Assembly (NCBI GenBank): GCA_024036415.1
Contig: JAMWET010000477.1
Span: forward strand, 1,221,001 to 1,285,000
Length of the DNA: 64,000 nucleotides
Direction of reading: 5' to 3'
Source of the DNA: Prochilodus magdalenae
Taxonomy: Eukaryota; Chordata; Actinopteri; Characiformes; Prochilodontidae
Part shown: positions 11,151 to 24,535 of the stretch, piece by piece
How positions within the stretch are numbered: position 1 is the first letter of the stretch
Layout of the letters: each line of letters begins with the position of its first letter
Notes under the pieces: generated by a model
Told to the model about the DNA's origin: nothing
Databases searched by the model: none
What the model saw: only the letters and a program-made list of their open reading frames with translations
Translations under genes and position numbers: made by a program

Positions 11151-14100
11151 GATGTGAATTATTTGTGTTAGAATTTGAAAGGAGGTTCCTTTCACTTGGT
11201 TAGTGAATGATACAGTAAGAAATAGCAGTTTCACTACTGACCTAACTTCTTTTTGGGTTGCATGTAATTTGGATCTCCAGGGGTCAGCGGTGGGTCCAGC
11301 TGGCTGATTCTGGACGGTGTGTCTGCCAAAGTCCAACACACTGTTTCCAATGGCCACATGGGCTAAGAAACTGTTTGTAAAGACAGATTGACCAGTGGAA
11401 CATATATCCAGCAATGAGTGTGTGAAGAACAGCTGGATTTTCATTGTGGATTTATTCCTACTGATGATACAGAATTATACAAAACACACATAGAATTGGA
11501 ACATGGAATTAAAGGGGGATGCTTTCGTTCACTAACAAATTTTGTAACATATTTCTCAAGGGCGATTTGCCCAACTTACCATTCAGTCCTTTCAGGTGCC
11601 CCCATGCACCTTGTATGTAAGGAGTATGGTGTATGTACTTGTCATTTGTGCCCCTGCACTAAAAGTATCTAAAAACTTTTTTCTTTCAATTACTTCTTAT
11701 CTGTTTAGTAACATGTTGTTTAATCTTTATTTATCAGGTATTTCCTGTATATTTTGTTTTTCAGTTTTTTGTAAAGCACAAAATGTGTTCTATAACAATA
11801 GATGATTTTATATTTCATATTAGTATTTAACTTCCATGATCACTAACAGATGCTGTTGTAATCTATGTCAACGGGCAGTATGTGTGTTTGTGAGAGAGAT
11901 AGTAAATGCACTTTGATCTCAATCCTGAGTGTGTTCACTGTTCTACTTTGTAGTTGCAAGTCTGGAAACCCATGGTGACTGCCCCTCCCCTCTTTCTTTT
12001 TCCCTCTGTTTGTCTGAAAGCTCGTTTTTCTGTGCTGGCTGCAGTCGAACAGGTGGTTCTTGTCTGAGAATAATCTGCCTTTGGCTGCATCAGGCTTCGG
12101 AGAGGTGGACCCCTCCCTGCCTGGCTGCAGTGACGTGTGTTGACTCAATAGTAGGAGGCTGGGAGCAGAAAGAAGACTCTGTTACAGCAGGGTGGGGGCA
12201 GGGTGAACAGCAGCTTAGGAACAGCAAAGCATGGAGGAAAAGCCCAGGAGAGAATGTTTAAGCCCTTCAATTCCAAATACATGAGAAAAAAAATAAATTT
12301 ACATTATAGGAGTTAGGAATGTAAGTCTAGGTTGAATGAAAGGTATGAGAAATCTGAAGAGTCAACAATAGAAAGCATATGTTGCAGGAGATTAGAAAGT
12401 AAATCAAGATATAGTGCTTATGAACATAATTCTATGCTATAGAAGCGAGGAATGGCCTTTATGTTAAAGCATTTTTTGGATGGGACTAGTCATTTATGGC
12501 GTTGTACACTAAATACACATTGTCATATTTATGAAACCGATTTGAGATGACTCTTGCTTTGTGACATGATGCTTTATCATGCTAGAAGTAACAATTAGAA
12601 AAAATAGAAGATTGGTGATGGCTGATGGTGCACAGGTATTCATAATAGTTCATAATGCTCAGTTCTTAATAAAGTGCTAAGTGCAAATCAGCCATACAGC
12701 ACTAAATTATCTGGAATAAATAAAATGAAAGAATAAATTGATGCTGTTCTAACAAAACTTTGTGCCTTCAAAATGATAAAAAAAGTTGTTCTTAACTTGT
12801 ATGTACACTGATATAAAGAGATTTTTATTTAAAGTAGCTTTGGGCCACTGCTTCTGGTCCATTGTTCATAAAATGTAAAAAGCTGCAACTGCATCTCCAT
12901 TTTTCTTTTTTCTTCTTTCTCTTTAACAGAAAATTGCAGTCGCTTTTTACATTGTGTTAAAATGTCATGATAAGTGCCCCAATCAAAATTTCCAAAACAA
13001 CTTCCAATAAAACTTCCAGTAAAACTTAGGGATATAAAGGTTTGTTCCAATAGTGTAAATCTATATATACATATTTATATATATATACACAGTATGTATA
13101 TATACCATCACCACATTGTTGTATATATATATACAACATCTAAACACAAACTTAACACATCCTCTGCAGTAAACACTCTTCCGTACAGTTTAATGCACAA
13201 TTACTGTTTAGCTGCTGAATTGAACATAATATATAAAAAGCAAAAACATGTGGAGAATGTGTTAACTAACCAAGAAAATCAATTGATCGTGTCATTTCAA
13301 TACGTTTCTTTTTTATTTTCTTTCTTTTTTGAAAGGTTTTGTAAAGGGTTTCATCATTAACTAGAGAGAAATAAAACAAAATTATGTGGGAATTGAATGC
13401 ACAGATAAAATATTACAACTGGTACATGCAATTATTCCTAAAAAACGATAAAATAACTGAAAGTGAGGGGCCAGTTAGAACCTTGCAAAAAGCATTCTAT
13501 GATATCTTCACATAGTCAGTCTTTGTGTATCAAAAAACAACAGCATGTCAGTGTTATAATTTACAGTTTACCCTACTTAATATACTACTGATGCACAGAC
13601 ACCTGCTTTTAGTTAACCACCACTGCAGATCGGAATCCATATGTGCCATTTATTATGCATGTCCATATTAGACCAGACAAGTTTCTCAGTGATCTGTACT
13701 AAACTGAGCTGTGGTGAACCTGTGATGTGTGGTGTTAGTCTCAGTGACAGTGTGAAAGTGTGAAGAGTATTAACTCTGCACTGACCTCTCCACCTCCAGA
13801 ATAATGTTAGCTTTAATCCCCCGCAATGCCAACAGAGGTGTGAAACCACTCGCGTGATGTGTCTGACGTCTCAGTGGTTTGTGTGAGGGGGGTAGGTGGG
13901 CTCTCTTTCACTTTCACCTGCAAGGTCACTCCTCACACCTCCCCAAAAGTCCTCCTAGGGTTCCACTAGCTACTGTCAAATATACATTCCTCACTACCTT
14001 CCATGAGTGCTCAATCTATTAGCATCAGATAAGGCAAAGATAGCGTTGCTTAGAAAGTGCTGCTCAATATTTAACATAATTGCTATCTAAATCCCATTAG

Positions 14101-16207
14101 CAGGAATCGCTAGCAACAGCTTTCACAGTGCCACTAGGAAAGTGCCGCAGTCACGCTGGTCAGAGTCATTGTAGGGGCGCAGAGGCTGAGGGCTTGACTC
14201 GTGTTAACAGGATTGTCACAGTCCGGTCAAGCTTCAGGGGTGGTGGAGAAAAGCATTAGAGTTAGGGACGGACGCTAGCTTAGGAAGCTAAACTCAGGGA
14301 AAATGTCTGGAGAATTTGTGTGCAGTAGGTAATGTGATAGTGTGTGATACAGTGTGTGGGGTGATTGTGGGTGATATGGTACAGGGTCTGGAGTGATTGT
14401 GGGTGATGTGGTACACAAACATAAAAAAAAAGGAAATTCATCCATACATTAATCTCCTATGTGTCAACATCAGAATGGAGAGACACACAGGTTATGTATG
14501 TTTCCTTTGATGCTATATGTAAAAATAGCATACATTTTTGTCACATAATACACGTCTGTACATTTTGTCTGTATTTATTATGGCACATTTAATATGCTAT
14601 AGTTGTTAATATGCTAATAGTTAAGCTACCCTACACGCAGACCAGGTGCATGCAGAGTTCTTGATATTGTTGACTGATGCACCTTCATTCCAATCCCAGC
14701 CAATGAACCGGGTCATCCTTCAGAGTGATTACTGGCCTCTCTCTGGCTTTCCTCACAAGTCCTCGTTCTGCTGTAATTCTGAGTTTTCATGGATGGCCTG
14801 GGTGGAATCAGGTGGAATTGGTTTTTGATTTTCACTATTGACCCAGCAGTTATTTAAACACTTCAGTATTATTTGTGGCGGTTTACACCCTTTTGCAATA
14901 ATGGCGGAGAATATCCCTACGGGACTTTATATGATACCAGAGGGGGTAAAGATGAGTTGGTCAGATTCACCTGGCGGCGTCGCCAATGTATAATCGTGCC
15001 TAGAGTCTCCTATTGTCTAGAACCGACCCTGACGCCATGGAAACAGCATACACACCAATACATGCTGGAACTGCAGCAATTACACACACTCATACTGAAG
15101 ACCATGGAATCAGAGCATGTACTGCTGTCACATTTAGACCTGAGATTTTCCCACATCTTATTGACAGTAGTTCACACTTTACCTGACACACACACACACA
15201 CACTTCCACACCATTACAGTCCATCCCCTGAGTGAATACACAATGACTGCAGGGACCTCTTTTAACCAGATGTCGTTAGTGCAGGGCCTAATTACTACTG
15301 TGCCAGCAGGAGGGCTGTGTAAAGTGGAGGGTGAGTGTGTGTAAGTGTGATCAGTGGGGTTCTGTGGGATTAGACCAGGCCAAAGGTTTTTCTGCTGCTG
15401 TTTAAAACCCCTCACTCATACACAACAGCTCATTGACTTCTCCCATTCCAACCATTTAACACAGAAAGTTTGAAAAAATGGTGGAATTCCTCTAATCATG
15501 CTAGCTTTCTGCTTTGCACGATAGAAGTTCCTTTTCTGGATTGGGGCTTGGTGTGTTCACAATCCAAAATCCCTGGAACATTCAGAGGGACCCACCAGAT
15601 ATAGTTTGCTCATCTCCATTCACAGTATTGGCTCTGGAACCTAACCAATAAGGGTTGATCCCTTTCTTATGCAGGAGTTATACAGGGTAAGTGGCACCGG
15701 GTGGGTGTAAGGATATTCCACAGCCGGGCACCATGTAGTTGGAGTTTTTTGCAGTGGATGAAAGGATCACCTCTGAATCATCTGTCCAAGACTTGTCAGT
15801 CTACTGAGATTCCTGAAGTTGAGCAGTGTTTTGTTATGTCAGTGGGCATTATAGTTACAGGATAAAGCAGACATAAGGTTGCAAAATGAATGGGGATCAC
15901 ATTTTAGTGTGAAATTATAAATAAGCGGAATCATAAACTTATTTATAATCTAACAGTGCAAAAAAATCATTTGATAAAATGTGCTGGAAGTTAACTGATG
16001 TAAAAAACTGAGGGGGAGTGGTTGATAAGCTAACCTAATTATGATCAGATCTCAAAAGAAGTCTAAAGTATGGCAACATTTTGAAATTGTGAAAGACCCT
16101 AACAAATTAAAATTGAAATACAACAAAACAGGGGTGCCACTGTATACACCAACCGCAATTTTATTTCCATTTTTTAGCCCTTTTTGCAATATAGGAGTTT
16201 AAATACA
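11151..16207. other. No gene recognised
   Basis: Mostly AT-rich. A more balanced stretch at 13700-14300 and an open frame at 14873-15235 (120 codons, ending in a CA repeat) have no family resemblance. No repeats are recognised with confidence apart from the TA runs at 13.1 kb. Confidence 0.65.
13062..13134 (+). repeat. TA-rich microsatellite pair
   Basis: Two TATATA runs separated by CCATCACCACATTGTTG. Confidence 0.85.
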
Positions 16208-16447
16208 CTCACTGTCCACGCTACTAGACTCTCCTGATCCATCTTGTAGGTGTAAAGTCAAAGACAATTGCCCATCTGCTGAGCAGTTTGTGTTGGTCAG
16301 TCCAGCAGTGAGGCTGAGGTGTTTAAACACTCCAGCAGCCAATTTGTATCTGATCCACTCCCACAAACTGCAAAAGTGGTGTTTGGTACATGCAACTTAA
16401 TGAACACTGAATATATATACAAGGATGGTTACCTAATGAAGTGGTCA
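16208..16447. repeat. Dispersed teleost repeat (fragment)
   Basis: It contains CACTCACTGTCCACGCTACT, TTGTAGGTGTAAAGTCAAAG, GCAGTTTGTGTTGGTCAG, AGTGAGGCTGAGGTGTTTAA and ACCTAATGAAGTGG. These elements occur in this order in an abundant non-autonomous repeat of otophysan and other teleost genomes. About half of the full repeat is present. Identification is from memory of the consensus layout. Confidence 0.5.
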
Positions 16448-17411
16448 AATAAATACCACTGAACCACTGGTTATCCACTACAGATAACATTACAGCCTAC
16501 TTACTTTCATTAACATTTCCAACTCTAAGTGGTTTAGACATTGCCTGTTCGTCTCTTACTTCCACTCACTCTACCACCGCAAAATAGTTTGATTGACAAA
16601 GGCTGCAACAAGCACTTCCTGTGTGTTAGACCTACCCCTTCCATCAAAATTCGCAGTTCGTAAACTTTCGGACTGGTGAAAGTGTTTCACGTTGTTTTTG
16701 CTTTTGTAAGTTTGTTTTCTTGAACGAAAGTTATTTTCGCTTGTATATTTGTTTTTATTTTTGTAATTTTGTTTTCTGAAACGTTCATTTGTTTTGCACT
16801 TCTCGGCCACTGTAAACGAGTGTAATGCCTTTAAATCGTAAAGCTTCATATCAAACATGTTTGATGAGATGAGACATTACACAGGATGTACTGAATAATA
16901 CTGAACAAAGAAGTAATCTTAGAGATCCTGCTAGGGCCTGTACTATAGGTGTGGTCCACTCTGGATTGCTGGTTGAAGCACAGGGATGAGGAAGAGGAAT
17001 TCATTCTCTTTATTTGAAATCTCAAAGACAGAAGGAGAGGCTGTGATCAATATGATTACACCTATAAGTGTGTGAGTGAGCCCACAGCTGTAAAACCCAG
17101 AACCACAAAGTGTTAATGAATTAGCACAACAAGCGTGATACAAGCTGGCCACACTCTAATCACTCACTATATAGTTAACCCTGTAAAAGTAAGACTAACT
17201 AATACGGATCATAAAGATCATACATGTCTTGTGATCTGCTGCTTAAGACTGTACTATAACTACAGTCTACCCATCACTGAGCCTTTCTCTTTGTGTTCCA
17301 GAGTGGTTTCCCGCATTTAGGATGCAGGTGCCTGCTGCCGGCCGTGCTGAGAGGTGCAGTGCTTTACGATGCTCCATTCACACACTCACACACTGCCTAT
17401 TATACTGCTGC

Positions 17412-17444
17412 CACACACGCACACACACACACACACACACACAC
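17412..17444 (+). repeat. (CA)n microsatellite
   Basis: A CA run with one CG interruption. Confidence 0.95.
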
Positions 17445-17711
17445 TCAAATCCTTGAGCCTTCAGGGCATAAGTGCTGCAGCCGTAGCAACATCCGTCTTT
17501 TCCCGTGACCCCTTTCTCCTCCACCCTCATGCACACACACATAAGGAGAAGGTTTGCCTTCGTTTCTAGAAAGCAGTGTAAGTAGGGGAGTCAGTGGAGG
17601 AGTGTAATTATACTTTATTACTTATTATTATTTTACTATAACCATAATATTATTGTCATGTAATAATAATTAATAATAATTACATATTACTGTGAATTTA
17701 CATCATTGTTT

Positions 17712-17805
17712 TATATATATATATATGTATTTAATATAATATTTATATATATATATAATATATATATATAGTTTATATATATATATAATATATATATATA
17801 GTATA
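17712..17805 (+). repeat. (TA)n array with a 30-bp higher-order unit
   Basis: Two identical adjacent 30-bp units (17742-17771 and 17772-17801) each consist of TTTATATATATATATAATAT plus a TATATATATAG tail. Confidence 0.9.
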
Positions 17806-18394
17806 TAATATTTCTTAGATGAATCATTTCTTTCATTTCCACACAGTTTCTCCACCTGCTTCAATAAGATGGAAAATAATTCACATAAAACTATTAGACA
17901 AAAAGGCATGCAAGCCCTTACAACTGTCTAATCTAACAATTAAATATTCCAGATAAATAACTTTCACTAACTAATAGTTATTTATTCCAGATAAATAACT
18001 TTTCACTAACTTTCAGTCTTGTAATTCAAATATTTGTTGAATTTGTTAAATTAGTTTGTTTAAAATCTTCTGGAAGATGGTACTTAAATGGAATGTGATG
18101 TTAAAAATGACAAAATAGTGGCAAATCTGACAAAACCCAATGCAGTGAATGGATTTAAAAAATATGGTTTAAGACAAAAAATAAAAACATTAAACTCTGC
18201 AGACATCTGGTTCCAATCTTGACCACTGTGAACAATTATGACTCTACACAATCCTGTAGAATAGAGCACCTCACATCATACCACTCTGAGTGACTTTATT
18301 TACATTTTAACCATTTAATATTATACAGACATTGTTGGAATTCCCATTTAGCAGTTTTGCATTGGCAACATGTGGACCTTTTATCTTATTTATG

Positions 18395-18397
<3 letters not shown>

Positions 18398-18453
<56 letters not shown>
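18398..18453 (+). repeat. (CT)n microsatellite
   Basis: Nearly pure CT dinucleotides for about 56 bp, with an imperfect CTTTCTCTCTCTT continuation. Confidence 0.97.
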
Positions 18454-18454
<1 letters not shown>

Positions 18455-18820
18455 TTTTTTTACAAGTGCTTTCCTGTGTGGAAGACAATGAAGGCTAAAG
18501 CAGTACAGATTATTTGCTTTGCTGTTCTACAGCAGAAACACCTGAGGCTCCAGATCAGCCCAAACAAATAACTACTGATCATGTTCTGAGTACTTCTGGC
18601 TTAACTGTTCAGAACTGATGTTTTCAGACCATCTGGAGCAGCACAGGGATAATTCCTACCCCGTTATTTACAGAGTACAAGAGGAGTTTTAACGACCCCA
18701 TGGGTTACTGAGTGAGAGAGGATTACTGTTTAACTTCTCCACAGCAGAGTGGTCTCCTGGGCATTGTGTTCTACAAGACCTCCAGTCGCTGTGTGGATTT
18801 AAGAGGAGCAATGAGGGAAA

Positions 18821-18834
18821 ATGCCCCCTACTGG
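18821..18834 (-). promoter_or_regulatory. CTCF-like motif (minus strand)
   Basis: On the minus strand the sequence reads CCAGTAGGGGGCAT, matching the CTCF core CCASYAGRKGGCR. It points away from the motif at 22117, giving a divergent pair 3.3 kb apart. Function is inferred only from the motif. Confidence 0.4.
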
Positions 18835-19147
18835 TTGCCTATATATAATCACCATTGCAGCCAAAGGTCAAAGGGTTATCAGACCACCCAGAGTTCAGTG
18901 AAACAATAAATTAGTGACATGGCTAAAATATTGATTTTTGCTTTATTAGTGCTAAATTAAAAAAATGTTTAAATTTAACCCCCCTGCCCCTTACACTGTA
19001 TTAAAGACTTACTTATAGAAAATATCTAAAAATACAGACAAAATTCAGGCTGCAAAGTGTCTGCTATGTTTTAACTATGTATTGTTATGCAATGTACTTT
19101 TAAAGTTTCACATATTATGTGCTTAAGAGTTGCCAATATATGCTACG

Positions 19148-19960
19148 GGCGTAGGCAAATGTTTAAACACCCCTGGTGAAATGATTGATTTTGTTGGTTT
19201 TCCTACCCTAATAATCTTAAAAACAATAGAGCACAGTTTCTTTTTATTGACTAAATTAAGATAAAATGAGCTTTTACACAGAAGACATTTAAATTTTTTT
19301 CAATATGTGAAATTCAACAAATAACCATACATATTAATAAAAGATAACATGGGCAGAAAACTGTTTTCACTTTGATAAAAACTAATAAAAACATGTAATT
19401 TTGTTTTGAATACAGACACTGCCTTGCCTACCTAGTAAAAATGATAAAACTGTAAATCAGCCTGGTAAGAGTGTCAGGTAAATACGTTGGTGTGATATTC
19501 TTTGCACCATTGCTCTGAATTTCTTACTTACACAAGAAAGTGTACTTGGCTTTGACTTGACAATGTCGATGTAAAGAATGCTTGCAAATATTTCTGGGCA
19601 ATGTACTTTATACTATACAAACCATACAGAACAAAAATGTAATTGGTTGTGAGCATGCTTTCAGGCTAAGCTGGTAGGTGTTGGAAAAATTAATAAGAAG
19701 TGATTCTGATTGCTTAGGTGTTCCAACTTTACTAATAGTATACAGATGTGAATCTGTAGGATTGGTGGTAGAAGTTACTATGACAGAAAACCAGTTTTGA
19801 ACATGAGACTAAAGTAAGTATAATTCAGAACCATTGCAGCCGACTGGATATTCTCATAACAATAATAGAATATCCTGAAAAATGGAAACTAATGGAGGCA
19901 GAGGTGTAGTACCAAATTTTGGGCTCTTGGGAACAGCAGTTGGACCAGCCCACTTGCAAA
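19148..19960 (+). mobile_element. Possible decayed Tc1-like remnant
   Basis: The stretch GGCGTAGGCAAATGTTTAAA followed by CACCCCTGG resembles the ends of a fish Tc1 group. Near 19880 a short frame reads NGGRGVVPNFGLLG in DNA that could be transposase-derived. No matching right end was identified. This is a weak call from pattern memory. Confidence 0.35.
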
Positions 19961-20071
19961 AAAAAAAAAATGTTTTTTTTTGTTATATTTCTTTATATGG
20001 TTGTCTAGTATGCGTTTATTTTTTTTATCTCACTCTGTTTGCCTTCACCATATATATCAATAGTCACGAAT

Positions 20072-20847
20072 CACTCAACTCATAGTCAAAAGGATAATTG
20101 CACCCAGAAGCAATCAACTGCCAGGAATAAAACTTGGTGTGTAGGTTTGACATGCGAGACATGTAAATAATTCAAGTTTCATGCTCAGCCACGAATGTGA
20201 CATAAATAAGTGCAGGCCTTATCGCTGTACCTGACAGACCCAACAGCCATGATTGCGAACATTCAGCAAGCAGTGTTGCCCACCATTAGTCATCATGTTA
20301 GTGCCAGCACGGTTGGCAGACAGCTGCACGATGCATGGCTACATGCACATAGACCATTACAATGGCTGCCCTTAACACCAATGTCACCAAAGACTGCAAT
20401 GGTGTCGAGCCGGACTGCCACAGAGAAACTCAGAATGGCAGTGTGTCATCTTCAGTGACAAGTCCCTCTTTTGTTTTGGTGGAGACTGCCAACAAATCCA
20501 TGTGGAGGCATCATGGCCAGCACCAAGATTAAGGGTTTGTTGTCACACGTCACCCCTACCGCAAAATCTGCAGGAAATGTGTGAGAATATTTAAACTGGA
20601 TGGGATGGATTCTCACAGGACACCTTTAGGAACCTCTACAACTCCAGACCAAGATATATGGCATGTTGCATAAGGAGACATGCCGGCTTAACACCATACT
20701 GAGAGACGTTTCTTCTATATGTGTAGCACAAAAAATGCCCATATCAGTCTAAATATTTCATTATTGTTCCTGATAATCTTCTTTCTGAATAGTATTTCAA
20801 TCCGACACTTCCTGGTGGGTGCAACTATTCTTTTGATGATGGGTGTA
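20072..20847 (+). mobile_element. Decayed Tc1/mariner element, copy 1 of a local family
   Basis: The ends are inverted: GTCAAAAGGATAATTGCACC near 20080 and its counterpart GGTGCAACTATTCTTTTGAT near 20820-20838, closing at GGTGTA. Inside, the fragment SEWQCVIFSDKSLFCFGGDC (about 20432-20490) resembles the catalytic-Asp region of Tc1 transposases (WxxVxFSDES). Frames are broken throughout. Related copies lie at 26612, 45290 and 59756. Confidence 0.75.
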
Positions 20848-20859
20848 TCATTATTTCTT

Positions 20860-23800
20860 CCGCTAAAGGTGTTTTACAGTGAAAACTAAAATATAATTTG
20901 TATATAGTTTGTATTTGTGTATTTCTCTGGAATAGCTTGTATCCTGTATAGAATACTGAACTCAAAAACATTATCTACTGGCTCATATCCAGGCATGTGT
21001 CAAGAAATTTTACATGACACAGAAAATAGTATCGTATTTGTATCATGAACATGTATAATTATGGAAATGAGCCATTTACATCACTTAGATCATTAGAGTT
21101 TTGTAAGACTCACCAGTTTGGCGCAACAATGTCAAATAAGGCTCCAGACTCTGCTATTACATGCACAGAGTTTCAGTAACTTACACTTGTGAGAGCTGAA
21201 CAGTGTATCCTGGTCCTTCCACTACTCTCTTTCGGTTTTTGCCATAGTTTTAAAAAGTATTTTGTCTTTCACATTATGTGTACATCTCTTGATGAATGGA
21301 TCAAAAGAAAATGTTCAAATAACTGGAGAAAAAATCAGCTTAAACTGACATTCATCAGAGTATGACTTTTTCCGTGTAAAGTTGTGGTTTTGTTCTTACA
21401 GCAACAAAATGCAATATATACTACACTACTATACTATAATATACTGCACTGTTGATTTTGGCTGTATGTTAAAAATCTGTTGCTTGAGTAAAAAGATCAC
21501 ACTGGTAGAAATCTTATTCTGAGTCCCTTTTTAACAATACTTAGGTTTTGCACCATACAGCAACGATTAGCTATGCGGCACCAAGCAAATATAATATTAT
21601 ATAAAATGAGAATAACTAAAAATATTTACTCATAATACCACATACAGAACTACTAATACTACAGTAACACAACACAGGAGCAAAGCTGGAGTAAACTCAC
21701 AGTATTATATATAAAGCATGAAACACCTTACAGAGAGAATGTTCTTTTTCTCTAAACCTAGTTATTTTAGTAAAATAGCAGCAGTGTGGGTTTTCTGGTT
21801 TGCTGACTGAGCATTAAAGGCTTAATAAGAGTTCTAAACTAAATCTGATTTAAGCAGGAATGGTATTCAGCATTTTCTGAAATGCCCGTTTTACACAGTC
21901 CCTGCACAAAACACAAATAGAAACTATAATAGTAATGTATTTTTAATGTATTACTTGCTTTGTTTAAGTAATATCTTATGTAGCCCACCAAAGTGACTTA
22001 GCAGTTAATAGGTTACACACAACAAGCTCACATCCATGCCTACCTGGGACTTTGTATTGTGAGGAGTGCGAAGGGAATGGAAACAAAGACTTCTCCACAT
22101 GCATTACTACAGTTGACCACTAGAGGGCAATGTGGTCACTGTGCTCAGAGCCAAGTTGTGGAGAAAAGAAAATTCAACACAAAGGAAATCTTGGAGGAGC
22201 ATCATGTAGGGTAGAGAGCAACACACACTCTGAACAGGAGACAAAGGTGGGTAAAAAGCAGAAAGGAGCGATTTAAGCGACCCGTTGGCTTTTTGGCCTC
22301 CTTAACACCTGCCATTGCCCACTGAACAACATCTGATATTATAAGAATGTATAAGACTAAGCATAAGAATGTATCTGACTAATTCTTAAAGGATTCACAT
22401 ATTAGGTAACTCATTTAATCTACCCTGCTGTAAATATGCTTTTTGATCTATTCTATTATTTATCTACTATTATTTGTGATACCTGAGGTTTTCTGTTATC
22501 TGTATTTATTTGTGTATTATTACTCTGTAATTGTCCATGTGAAAATTCCGCAAGAGTGAAGTTCTGATTAACCCCTGAATAACCCTTGGAAAGACATAAA
22601 GCACATAAGATTATGCTTGAAATCAGAACGTTAGAAATACACCAACATTTCTAAATATACAATGCAGGGCTATAGTGTAAACATCTGCTAAAATGCATCT
22701 GTAAACATCAGGGACGTGAAATGCATTGAGTTGCCTTGATCTGAAGTCACCAATTCTGTAATAACGAACATGCACTCATTTTATGGCCTCCAATGGTGTG
22801 GCACTGATATAGAATGGGATTTACAGTCCTACTGTAAATATGATGCTAGCCTTCAGAGTGTTTTTGTTCATATTTTGATACAGTTCAAAGAATATGTAAA
22901 GTTTCCTTGACTTTACACATGGTTCTGGATAACTGCACACATTTGTTTGTATGTTAGTGTAGAATTCATCCTAGAGGCTGACTAAGTGTTTCAACCTAAC
23001 AACAGTCATAGTCAATGTGTTATCATGCTAATGCTAATGTAGACATGCTAATGAGTTAGAGAACAACTAACACTGACTTCATAGATTCATTTGTGTTTAC
23101 TGTGTCAGAATAAGGAAACTTACCAACTATAAAACACATGCATGACCTTTCAACTACGCCTACATAGTGTTCCTGTGATTGCACAGCATAGCGGATAAAT
23201 TCATTCCATTCGAGCTGAAATGCTGCCGCTGTTGTAACGAGAGTCCCATCGAATTACACTGTTGACAGTAAAAAAACCCAACTTTCTTCAAAAACAACGT
23301 GTGTTGATTGTCAAAACAGTGCTGGATCAACAGATACACACACACACACACATACCAGCAAAACTGTTATATTGTGTTTACATTCAAAATTTTAGACTTT
23401 AAAACCCAGTTCCTAATAAGGAAGAGTATGTGAAATGCCAATAAAAATAGAAAGCAGTGATAGAAATTCTGACTACAGAATTGTGCTTCATAATGCACTG
23501 CACATTTCCAATAGGAGACAGACAGGTCAGTCTAGCACTCTGTTTTCATAAATGTGTTGTTGTAACTCATGTGGAATGTATTTGGTGTTAGCATATTAAT
23601 ATAAGCATGAAAAAGACAGCATCTTAAAGGCAGCACATGTTTCTCCAAAAAAGGTTCAGCATTAATGGTGCCTTCATAGACATATTACCCAAACATCCAC
23701 AAATACCAAAAATACCACCACCACACACCATGATCCTGGCTTCTGAACTTCCGCTACCAACAGTCCGGTTCTTTTCTTCTTTAGCCTGGAGAGCACAACC

Positions 23801-24533
23801 TCCTTTATATCCATGAAAAGCCTGAAATGACCCCTCAGTCTACAGAATATTATCCCAGAATATTTTTTGATGGCCATCTGGATGGATGTTTTTTGGGCAA
23901 TTTCTTGTTTCCCAACTGCGTTTTAATTTCTTTAGAACGTGGCATCACGTCTTGCTTTTGAGACCTTCTGGCCTGCTTCACATTGCCTGTTGTCAGGGTG
24001 GAATGGAGATTCAGATAAGAAGTTCACCTGGTTTCACCTCCATTGAGGAATGCAAACACACCAGACAGTTCTGGAAGTACATTGTACCAAGCCATTTTTG
24101 AAGCGAGCTTTGAATTCTGAATTTTGGAATTTCTAAAGCAGCCTTCAAAAACCTATACACCATAATCTGGCCATATATAGAACCACTCTTTTCTAGTCAT
24201 TGGCCACCCATGCTCACTGTGTAAGAATCATCATCGTGTTATATAAGCCGGGGGTGTGAGAGTAGGGTGGAGGGTGAAGTAAGGCATTACCGGTGTTGTT
24301 TTTATGCTTATATTGTGTTAGTGCCATTAGTGCCAAACTGCGGAACGGGAGAATTTGAATTAGAAACTCTCAAATAAGAAGCCAGTTTTAGCATTACTCA
24401 TGCCATGTAGCTCAAAAACAGTGAGTTTTGGTAGAAAACGAGATAATTCCACTAAATCAGTGAACACAGATGTTTGTAAAACTAACCCTGCAGCACCTAT
24501 ACCAGCATCTGCTTCACAAAAACATAGATGACA
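20860..24533. other. No gene recognised
   Basis: No coding similarity is seen. A CTCF-like motif lies at 22117. The stretch 23650-24180 may be a decayed repeat, but I cannot name it. Confidence 0.6.
22117..22130 (+). promoter_or_regulatory. CTCF-like motif
   Basis: CCACTAGAGGGCAA matches the CTCF core CCASYAGRKGGCR at all positions of that core. Flanking TGACCAC and GTGGTCA form a short inverted repeat. Such motifs also occur by descent in repeats, so occupancy is unknown. Confidence 0.4.
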
Positions 24534-24535
24534 TA

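Noticed and set aside
14873..15235. 120-codon + strand frame (starts MWRFTPFCNNGGEYPYGTLY)
   Set aside because: No known family; the C-terminus runs into a CA repeat. Kept only as a possible unrecognised sequence.
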